Made by a program: the position numbers and the translations under genes. The notes below the pieces were generated by a model. It searched no databases. It saw only the letters and a list, made by a program, of their open reading frames with translations, and was not told the origin of the DNA. A DNA stretch of 53,676 bases from Gemmobacter caeruleus (lineage in GTDB: Bacteria; Pseudomonadota; Alphaproteobacteria; Rhodobacterales; Rhodobacteraceae). The stretch lies in NCBI RefSeq assembly GCF_008271655.1, contig NZ_VKKX01000004.1, forward strand, positions 1-53,676, given 5' to 3'. Positions 7,525 to 13,999 of the stretch are shown one piece after another. Within the stretch, counting starts at the first letter, position 1, and every line of letters begins with the position of its first letter.

Positions 7525-7785
7525 ATGCCGCATCTCGGATCGATGCCAGACCCAAAGGACAAACCCCGCTCGCTGCTGGTCGGCTGGATCAGCCGCCTCG
7601 ACCTTGCGCTGGAACTCGGCCTTTCGGTCGACACCCTGCGCCGCTGGGAGGCCATGCGGACGGGTCCGCCCTGCGTGCGCGCCGGGCGGAAGGTGTATTA
7701 CCGCCGTGCCGCCGTCGAGGACTGGCTGGAAGAGCAGGAACAGGCCGCCCCGCGCCGCCGTCGTGCCGGAGGACGCCGGTCATGA
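7525..7785 (+). CDS. AlpA/excisionase-like helix-turn-helix protein
   Basis: An 86-aa protein with a winged helix-turn-helix of the MerR/HTH_17 kind: LALELGLSVDTLRRWEAM as the recognition part (about 28-45) and the wing RAGRKVYYRRAAVEDWLEE (52-70). Such small proteins serve as excisionases or activators of integrase genes in prophages (AlpA is the model). Start is the ATG at 7525 with AGGAG 7 bases upstream; longer in-frame starts run through the repeat region and are unlikely. The tail is Arg-rich. It opens the early operon and overlaps the next start by the ATGA arrangement. It could instead be the early transcription regulator. Confidence 0.8.
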   Translation: MPHLGSMPDPKDKPRSLLVGWISRLDLALELGLSVDTLRRWEAMRTGPPCVRAGRKVYYRRAAVEDWLEEQEQAAPRRRRAGGRRS

Positions 7786-8021
7786 CCATCCAGCCCCGCA
7801 GTTCCGCCTGGCCCGCCGACCGCGTGGCCGAGGCCCGCGCCGTCATCGCCGATGTCGCGCATCACAGCGATCTCCTGATCCGGCTCGCCTGCAACGTGCT
7901 CGTCCAGCATGGCGAGACCCCGGGCGAGCGTGCTGATGCCCAGCGCCTGCTGGTGGTCGTCGATGCACGACGGCCGGTACGGCGCGCCCAGCGCGAAGAC
8001 CAGGGGAGGGCCGCGCGATGA
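7782..8021 (+). CDS. Small early phage protein of unknown function
   Basis: A 79-aa protein whose start overlaps the upstream stop and whose stop overlaps the downstream start (ATGA at both ends), so it is firmly inside the early operon. It looks helical (VAEARAVIADVAHHSDLL, then NVLVQHGE) with a basic end. No motif identifies it. Confidence 0.7.
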   Translation: MTIQPRSSAWPADRVAEARAVIADVAHHSDLLIRLACNVLVQHGETPGERADAQRLLVVVDARRPVRRAQREDQGRAAR

Positions 8022-8413
8022 TGCGCCGTGGCACACCCGAGGCCGATCTGCAGCGCGCCGTCGTGCAGGCGTTGCGCATCGCCCTGCCTCGCAACGCCAT
8101 CATCCACCACTGCGCCAACGAGGTGACCGAAGCCGGGCCCCGCGGGGCGAAGCGCCAGGCGATTCTTGTCGGCATGGGCGTGCATGCCGGTTTCGCGGAT
8201 CTGATGGTGATCTGCGAAGGCCGCGTGCTGTTCCTCGAGCTGAAGGCGCCTAAGGGGCGGCTGCGGCCGGAACAGGAGGCATTCCGCGACGCCGTTCTGG
8301 CTCAGGGGTTCGGCTGGGCGCTGGTCCGCAGTCTCGATGACGCGCTGGGCGCGCTGGCCGATCACGGCTTCACCACGCGGATCGCCCCTGCCCCGCGGAG
8401 GCCCGCGCAATGA
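8018..8413 (+). CDS. VRR-NUC domain nuclease
   Basis: A 131-aa single-domain protein of the VRR-NUC family, a PD-(D/E)XK nuclease branch common in phages and implicated in Holliday junction or flap processing. Visible signature: Glu9 in the first helix, GMGVHAGFADLMV with Asp61, then LFLELKAPKG with Glu75 and Lys77, and Gln86 in the following helix. The length is typical for a stand-alone phage VRR-NUC. It sits directly before the replication initiator in an overlapping operon, fitting a role in phage recombination or replication-fork resolution. Confidence 0.9.
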   Translation: MMRRGTPEADLQRAVVQALRIALPRNAIIHHCANEVTEAGPRGAKRQAILVGMGVHAGFADLMVICEGRVLFLELKAPKGRLRPEQEAFRDAVLAQGFGWALVRSLDDALGALADHGFTTRIAPAPRRPAQ

Positions 8414-9417
8414 GCCACGAAGCCACCAACTGGGCCATCAAGCAGCGCGGGTTGAAGCCCACGACGAAGATCGTGCTCTGGCATCTTTGCGACCGCTTCA
8501 ACCCGGACTACGGCTGTTTCCCCTCGCAGGACCGCCTGGCGCATGACTGCGAGATCAGCCGGTCGACGCTGAACGACCACCTCGGCCAGCTCGAGGCCGT
8601 AGGCCTGCTGCGGCGGGTGCCGCGGCTCGATCCCGTGACCAAGCGCCAGCTGCCCACCCGCTACATCCTGGGGTTTGAGCCGGGGTTCACACCCGTGGCT
8701 GTGGTGCCGTGTCCGGAAATCGGACACGGGGACGACGACGGTGCGGAAAGCCTCGACGGTGCCTATGGTTGCGACGTCGGCGGCATGGCCGATGCCCTGC
8801 CGTGTCCGGCTTTCGGACACGGGTTTGGCGGTGAAGCCGTGTCCGATTTTCCGGCCGAGCCGTGTCCGGAAAATCCCGAAAGCCGTGTCCGAAATCCGGA
8901 CACTAACCCTGTAAGGGAACCTCTAAGTAAACCAGTAAAGGAGGAGGAGGGCGCGCAGGCGCGCGAGGCGATTTCCGACCAGGTTTTCGGAGATCTGCTG
9001 GCAGCGCTGGGCCTCGATCCCGCCGCCCTGCCCGGCTGGTGGCAAGGCTGGCCACCCCGGCTGCACGTTCAACGCTGGCGCGACGAGTTGGGGCTGAGCG
9101 AGGCGGAGATCATCGCCGCGGCCGAAGCGAGCCGCCAGGAGCACCCCGAACCGCCCGATGGGCCGAAGGCACTGGACCGGGCGATGCAGCGCGCCGCCCA
9201 GCGCAAGGTGGAGGATGCCGGGCTGAAACGGCGCAAGCCCAAGACGCCCTCCGCCCCGGCTGCGAAGCCGATCACCGACCTCCCCGCCTTCTACGCCGAT
9301 CTGGTCAACTCTGACCGCTACCTGCCGGTCAGCGCGATCAGCAACACTATGCGCGACGCCATGCTGGCTCGGGGGCTGGTCACGGCCGAACGTCTGCGCG
9401 AGCGCGGGGTGCGATGA
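8410..9417 (+). CDS. Replication initiator with HTH_36 domain; carries the origin inside
   Basis: A 335-aa protein analogous in place and design to lambda O. Residues 15-70 form a winged helix-turn-helix (KIVLWHLCDRF, then RLAHDCEISRSTLNDHL) typical of HTH_36 replication proteins. The region 95-180 is low complexity and is encoded by DNA that contains five copies of CCGTGTCCG, the likely origin. The C-terminal half (about 185-335) is helical and may contact the replicative helicase or loader; no helicase or loader gene is present, so the host's would be used. Overlaps upstream and downstream genes by four bases each. Confidence 0.82.
   Translation: MSHEATNWAIKQRGLKPTTKIVLWHLCDRFNPDYGCFPSQDRLAHDCEISRSTLNDHLGQLEAVGLLRRVPRLDPVTKRQLPTRYILGFEPGFTPVAVVPCPEIGHGDDDGAESLDGAYGCDVGGMADALPCPAFGHGFGGEAVSDFPAEPCPENPESRVRNPDTNPVREPLSKPVKEEEGAQAREAISDQVFGDLLAALGLDPAALPGWWQGWPPRLHVQRWRDELGLSEAEIIAAAEASRQEHPEPPDGPKALDRAMQRAAQRKVEDAGLKRRKPKTPSAPAAKPITDLPAFYADLVNSDRYLPVSAISNTMRDAMLARGLVTAERLRERGVR
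8707..8945 (+). other. Probable phage replication origin: CCGTGTCCG iterons plus AT-rich tract
   Basis: CCGTGTCCG occurs at 8707, 8800, 8837, 8860 and 8883; the last three are spaced exactly 23 bp. The copies at 8707 and 8800 form perfect palindromes with CGGACACGG across a 5-base spacer, and the copy at 8883 forms a shorter one (GTGTCCG/CGGACAC). A relatively AT-rich stretch (8902-8945) follows. Iterons inside the initiator gene followed by AT-rich DNA is the lambda ori arrangement. Confidence 0.75.
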
Positions 9418-10091
9418 CCCTGCATCGACCGATCAGCCGGGCGGGCGCACGATCCGCGAAGCGTGCGCTGGGCGTGCAGGCAGCTCTGGAATGGGCGTTC
9501 CGGAGCGAAAAGGCGCAACTGGAACTGCCGATGCCCCCAGACGTCACTGAGGAAGGCTTCGGCTTCGGCCTCGAGTACGTCCTGCTGCAACGGGCCGTAC
9601 TTGGCTGCAAGATCGACGGCGGCCAGCACAAGATCGGCGGTTACACTCACGAGGACGCTGAGGTCATCGCCGCCACCGTCGCCGGGATCCCCGACAGCCT
9701 CGGCGGCAAGCGCATGGCGATCCGGGTCGCCGAACTGGCCCGCGCCGGGCTGACCCCGGACTGGATGCCCGGCGCAGTTCCACGCTGCGTGCCGATCATC
9801 GTCAAGCAGAACCAGCATGGGGCGCATGTGGGCACCATCGTCGTTGGCACCGAGCGCATTCGGGTGCGTGGTGCTGGCGCGCGCGCCACTTGGAAGACCA
9901 TCGACATCCTCGCCTGCCCGGTCACGTTCACGCCCCACCCACAGCAGATCGAAGCCGCCCGGCGCGGCTATGACGACTGGTGCCAGGCGCTGAGCTGGGT
10001 TCGGGACGGGCTGATTGCGGGCGGGATGTTGCGAGAGGTTGAGGTGACAGGGGCGATGCCGAAGGCGCGGCCGTGGGAGGGGAGCCGGTGA
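9414..10091 (+). CDS. Conserved-looking phage protein of unknown function
   Basis: A 225-aa protein, last gene of the early operon, overlapping the initiator by four bases. The N-terminus is basic, followed by a helical part (ALEWAFRSEKAQLEL) and a Gly-rich middle. The segment YDDWCQALSWVRDGLI near the C-terminus looks like a helix that could bind DNA or protein. I associate this kind of protein with the replication region of rhodobacterial prophages, but no biochemical function is known to me. Confidence 0.72.
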   Translation: MTLHRPISRAGARSAKRALGVQAALEWAFRSEKAQLELPMPPDVTEEGFGFGLEYVLLQRAVLGCKIDGGQHKIGGYTHEDAEVIAATVAGIPDSLGGKRMAIRVAELARAGLTPDWMPGAVPRCVPIIVKQNQHGAHVGTIVVGTERIRVRGAGARATWKTIDILACPVTFTPHPQQIEAARRGYDDWCQALSWVRDGLIAGGMLREVEVTGAMPKARPWEGSR

Positions 10092-10149
10092 CATGTCAGA
10101 CGGACCGTCATATTGCAGCTCCGGACTGTCCGACCCACGCTCGGCCCTT

Positions 10150-10653
10150 TCATGTCCGTTCAGACCCTACCGGGCCGCTTCTCCGGTGTTTGGGCGCCCC
10201 AATATCCGCCTCTCCGACTTCAAGCTCTCGACCATCACCTTGAAGCCATCCCGAAACGACGTCCCGGACGGCTGCAACACCAGCCTCGGCTCGCAAGGCG
10301 CATTCCCAGATTGTCGCAACCCTCCAACCGGCCAGCAACAAAGCCGATCGAACTGCCCCGTCCCGCATCACATTCGCGCTGAACTTCGACGCCCAGAACT
10401 CCGGGCGTGTTGCTGGAGTGCTTGCGTAACGGCAGCCCGGGTGCCGGTGCCAGAAGCACCCGTGCACGAAAATAACGGCCTTGTATTTCGGCAGCACAAG
10501 ATCCGGCTTGCCGGGTATGCCTTTCGCATGGAGGCGGTAGCGGAAGCCCAGCGCGTGCAGGGACCGCCGGAGCACCAGTTCCGGCTTCGTATCCTTTCCG
10601 CGGATGCCAGCCATCATCCGGGAACGGGTCTGGCTGTCGACGATGTCGGTCAT
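10150..10653 (-). CDS. vsr: Very short patch repair endonuclease (Vsr)
   Basis: Vsr nicks DNA 5' of T in T:G mismatches that arise when 5-methylcytosine deaminates, so it protects the genome of a cell with an m5C methyltransferase. The 167-aa protein shows RSRMMAGIRGKDTKPE at the N-terminus, the catalytic Asp51 (GKPDLVLP), His64 and His69 (FVHGCFWHRH) and the zinc ligands Cys66 and Cys74; positions 51, 64 and 69 coincide with E. coli Vsr as I remember it. Start is an ATG at 10653 with AGGAGG just upstream. It is divergent from the methyltransferase. The C-terminal 30 residues past VSGWLQG are extra and polar. Confidence 0.93.
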   Translation of the reverse strand: MTDIVDSQTRSRMMAGIRGKDTKPELVLRRSLHALGFRYRLHAKGIPGKPDLVLPKYKAVIFVHGCFWHRHPGCRYASTPATRPEFWASKFSANVMRDGAVRSALLLAGWRVATIWECALRAEAGVAAVRDVVSGWLQGDGRELEVGEADIGAPKHRRSGPVGSERT

Positions 10654-10693
10654 TTGCCTCCTGGCCTCGGCCGATGGACCTAGTATACAGCCA

Positions 10694-12274
10694 GTGATCC
10701 GAATTCGAGAGGTCTCTGATTTGCCAGCCACTTTCGGCATTGTCGATCTGTTCGCAGGTCCGGGAGGCCTTGGAGAGGGGTTCGCCTCGCTGGAGGCTGG
10801 CGGCCAGCACCCGTTCCATATCGGCATTTCCGTGGAGAAGGAGGCATCGGCACATCGGACACTTCGGCTCCGCGCCTTTCTGCGTGACCATGTCTCGCGA
10901 CACGGCGCCCTGCCGGAAGCCTTCGTGAAGTTCCATGCCGGTCTGACGGACGAACCGGACTGGTCCGGGGTGGATGCCGCCGCATGGGCAGAGGCGACAG
11001 CCGAAGCTCGCTGTCTCGAGCTGGGCAGTGAAGCAACCGCAGCAGCCATCGACGAGGCTATAGGTCGGCTGCGACAGCGCTTCGACGACACGATCCTGAT
11101 CGGGGGCCCGCCCTGCCAGGCCTATTCGCTAGTCGGACGGGCCCGTTCGCGTGGCATGGCGGACTATGTTCCCGAGGAAGACCACCGGCATTACCTGTTC
11201 CGCGAATACATCCGTGTGCTGGATCGGCTGCGACCGGCCGCCTTCGTCATGGAAAACGTCAAGGGCATGCTGTCCTCGACCGTCGAAAGCCGCCTTGTGT
11301 TCGAGATGCTGATGGAAGACCTGGCCTCGCTTGGCACGGGTCACGGTCATCATTACGAGCTGCGGGCGATCCGTCTCGCGGACGGAAGGGCCATTCTGCA
11401 GGAAGCCGCAAAGCCATCCGATTTCATCGTGCGTGCCGAGGAGTTCGGTGTCCCGCAGCGCCGCCACCGCGTCATCATAGTCGGCATCAGGTCAGACCTG
11501 GCGGCCCGGGCGGACGGCGCAAGCGTTGCGGTATCGGGCGCCACCCGAACGGTGGCAGAAACCATCGGCAACATGCCCTCCCTGCGCAGCGGCATCAGCC
11601 GCGCGACCGATACCGCAGCAGCATGGCAGAGGGAGGTCGCAGGATTCGCAAAGCTTCTCGCGAAAATTTCGAAGGGCGACGAAGACGGTACCCTCGCATC
11701 GGAATTCCGGGAGATCAGGGAAGTCCTGAAGCACGGCGCCGAAACCCGCCGCTCCTCCTCCATGCTTCCTGCGGGCTATGGAACATCGAATGACGACCTG
11801 ATGCGCTGGCTGGAGCGTCCAGGCTTCCACGCACTGGCCCAGCACGAAACCAGGGGTCACATGTCCTCGGACCTCGGCCGCTACCTGTTTGCCGCCGTCT
11901 TTGGCAAGGTGCGTGGCTACAGCCCCAAGGCGGTCGATTTCCCGCTTGCCCTCAGCCCGGATCACCGGAACTGGCACAGCGGTGTCTTCAACGACCGCTT
12001 TCGCGTCCAGCTTGCGCACGAGCCCTCGACAACGGTGACCAGTCACATCTCGAAGGACGGTCACTATTTCATCCACCCGGATCCGCTCCAGTGCCGCAGC
12101 CTGACGGTGCGCGAGGCTGCCCGGTTACAGACCTTCCCCGACGACTATCTCTTCCTCGGCAACCGGACACAGCAGTATGTCCAGGTTGGAAATGCGGTCC
12201 CGCCTTTCCTGGCAAGGCAGATCGCAGCGCTAGTCCATGCATCCCTGACAAAACCGGACACCCTCAACCTCTGA
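10694..12274 (+). CDS. dcm: DNA (cytosine-5)-methyltransferase
   Basis: Transfers a methyl group from SAM to C5 of cytosine in a specific sequence. All core motifs are visible in order: motif I DLFAGPGGLG near the start, motif IV GGPPCQAYS with the catalytic Cys, motif VI MENVKG, motif VIII QRRHRVIIVG, a long variable target-recognition region, and motif X QVGNAVPPF at the end. About 526 aa with the GTG at 10694; alternatives are TTG 10721 (GAGAGG 8 bases upstream) and ATG 10604, which would overlap vsr antisense and is unlikely. Pairing with vsr and position ahead of a MORC/Z1/AIPR operon suggest that it marks self DNA for that system. Confidence 0.93.
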   Translation: MIRIREVSDLPATFGIVDLFAGPGGLGEGFASLEAGGQHPFHIGISVEKEASAHRTLRLRAFLRDHVSRHGALPEAFVKFHAGLTDEPDWSGVDAAAWAEATAEARCLELGSEATAAAIDEAIGRLRQRFDDTILIGGPPCQAYSLVGRARSRGMADYVPEEDHRHYLFREYIRVLDRLRPAAFVMENVKGMLSSTVESRLVFEMLMEDLASLGTGHGHHYELRAIRLADGRAILQEAAKPSDFIVRAEEFGVPQRRHRVIIVGIRSDLAARADGASVAVSGATRTVAETIGNMPSLRSGISRATDTAAAWQREVAGFAKLLAKISKGDEDGTLASEFREIREVLKHGAETRRSSSMLPAGYGTSNDDLMRWLERPGFHALAQHETRGHMSSDLGRYLFAAVFGKVRGYSPKAVDFPLALSPDHRNWHSGVFNDRFRVQLAHEPSTTVTSHISKDGHYFIHPDPLQCRSLTVREAARLQTFPDDYLFLGNRTQQYVQVGNAVPPFLARQIAALVHASLTKPDTLNL

Positions 12275-12289
12275 GGCACCTCCTGCACC

Positions 12290-12369
12290 TTGTAACAACA
12301 ATCCGTTCGCGCCAGAGTAGATCGTGATCGTACTGCCAAGGGTTCGCATGCAGGAAATTGTTGTTTCAA
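12290..12369. repeat. Long-range inverted repeat between methyltransferase and MORC-like gene
   Basis: TTGTAACAACAAT (12290-12302) and ATTGTTGTTTCAA (12357-12369) match as inverted arms in 12 of 13 positions with 54 bases between. It lies in the 258-bp gap after dcm. It could be a terminator-like fold, a regulator site or the remnant ends of a small mobile element; nothing decides. Confidence 0.5.
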
Positions 12370-12532
12370 GACGGGCAGATGAGGCGCGTCATACGGCCGC
12401 GGCGAGCACTACGGGTTCGTTGATCATCTCCAACAACATTTTGGCGCATTTCGCGTCTGGCAACCGAAGTGCAGACCCGCATCAGCAATGATCAGAAACA
12501 GCTGGCTTAGTCTTTAGCCGAGGCAGAACGCA

Positions 12533-13999
12533 TTGAAGTACATCTCAAATCCTCCGGACGCAGCATCGTTGATGACCACTGCACGAAGCTTCGGCAACTA
12601 TGACCTGCCGGGCGCGCTCGCCGACCTAATCGACAACTCGATCAAAGCACGCGCAAAAAATGTCCGAGTGCACTGCGTCTTCTCCAACGTCGACCCGGTT
12701 GTCCGCATCATTGATGACGGCTGCGGAATGAGCCCAGATGAGCTTCAAGTGGCGATGCGCCCCGCTTCGACCAATCCAACAGTTGAGAGATCCCCAGACG
12801 ACCTAGGTCGTTTCGGCTGGGGCATGAAATCAGCATCCTTCTCTCAATGCATGAAGCTGACAGTAGTATCGCGCAAGAATGGTGAACTGTCTGCTGCTGT
12901 ATGGGACCTTGATGACGTCGACAATTGGAAGATGGGCGTCCTTTCCGAGAAAGAGATCGAAACACTCATTGATCCCTTACTCAAGGTTTCTGACGGGACA
13001 GAGATAATCTGGAATAAGTGCGACAGGCTTTTTGAAGGCGGCACCCTCACTCAGGAGCAATTCAACCATCTGATCGTGCACACCCGAAACCAACTCTCAC
13101 TCACCTTTCACCGTTTTCTAGCCGGTGAAGTTCGTGGGTGTCGGCTATCGATCTATATCAACGGCACACCGATCGCCCCCTACGATCCGTTTTATAGTAC
13201 ACATCTAGCCACTCAGGCGTTGGGCCGCGAGGAAATTCGCCATGGACGATCGAATAGAGTTCGCATCCAACCTTACATATTGCCACACTATTCAAAATTG
13301 GTCCTCGCAGATTTTGATCGTCTCTCCGGCGCTGAGGGGTTGCTCCGCAACCAAGGTTTCTACGTCTACAGGCAAAATCGGCTAATTATCAGTGGGACTT
13401 GGTTTCGGCTCGTAAAGCACGGCGAGCTCTCGCACCTCGTTCGAATTGCAATAGATATCCCCAACACTCTCGACTCAATCTGGAAGATCTCGGTCGACAA
13501 GTCCGACGCCCAGCTGCCTGCCTTTCTTCGGAACCGCCTTCTGCAGATTATCGGATCGCTTCGCAACAAATCGGCAAAAGTCATTCGCTCCAAGGGAGCG
13601 AAGATAGCGACTGGTGGTAATATTTCTGTATGGAACCGCCATGTTCATGATGGTCAAATTCGCTACCTCATCAACCGCACTCATCCCGTCATCGAGGCTC
13701 TCTTCGATCCGAAGAGAAATTCAAAAGCGACCACAAATTCAGCGCTGCAGATCATCGAACAGTCAATGCCTGTTAACAATCTTAGTCAGGATCTTGGAGG
13801 CGATTCTGTCAAGGTTAACCAGGTCACCTTAAACCCACGGACAATCATCGAGCAGCTTGAAATCGCGCTACCGTCGATGCTTCTCGACGCAGGCGGCGCA
13901 ATGGAAAGGCTTACAGCTGAATTGCGCAGAACTGAACCCTTTGCGCAAAACTGGAAACTCGTGGAAGGCCACATTCGAGAAAAGGGTTGGATAAAGTGA
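12533..13999 (+). CDS. MORC/MutL-like GHKL ATPase of the defence operon
   Basis: A 488-aa cytoplasmic ATPase with the GHKL (gyrase, Hsp90, histidine kinase, MutL) fold: N box DLIDNSIKA (31-39), G1 box IIDDGCGMS (59-67) and G2 box LGRFGWGMKSAS (91-102). This branch has been predicted as an ancestor of eukaryotic MORC proteins and linked to restriction-like operons. It would dimerise on ATP and clamp or loop DNA. The start is a TTG at 12533 with GAGG 9 bases upstream. The position of the usual catalytic Glu of the N box is Asp31 here. Base composition is clearly less GC-rich than the phage genes, a sign of separate origin. Its stop overlaps the Z1 gene start. Confidence 0.88.
   Translation: MKYISNPPDAASLMTTARSFGNYDLPGALADLIDNSIKARAKNVRVHCVFSNVDPVVRIIDDGCGMSPDELQVAMRPASTNPTVERSPDDLGRFGWGMKSASFSQCMKLTVVSRKNGELSAAVWDLDDVDNWKMGVLSEKEIETLIDPLLKVSDGTEIIWNKCDRLFEGGTLTQEQFNHLIVHTRNQLSLTFHRFLAGEVRGCRLSIYINGTPIAPYDPFYSTHLATQALGREEIRHGRSNRVRIQPYILPHYSKLVLADFDRLSGAEGLLRNQGFYVYRQNRLIISGTWFRLVKHGELSHLVRIAIDIPNTLDSIWKISVDKSDAQLPAFLRNRLLQIIGSLRNKSAKVIRSKGAKIATGGNISVWNRHVHDGQIRYLINRTHPVIEALFDPKRNSKATTNSALQIIEQSMPVNNLSQDLGGDSVKVNQVTLNPRTIIEQLEIALPSMLLDAGGAMERLTAELRRTEPFAQNWKLVEGHIREKGWIK

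Noticed and set aside
8707-8903. Possible CRISPR-like array (repeated CCGTGTCCG)
   Set aside because: Repeats are 9 bases with a 23-bp period inside a coding gene; no spacers of array length. Interpreted as iterons.
10093-10683. 196-codon rightward frame opposite vsr
   Set aside because: Antisense to Vsr, whose catalytic residues are all present.
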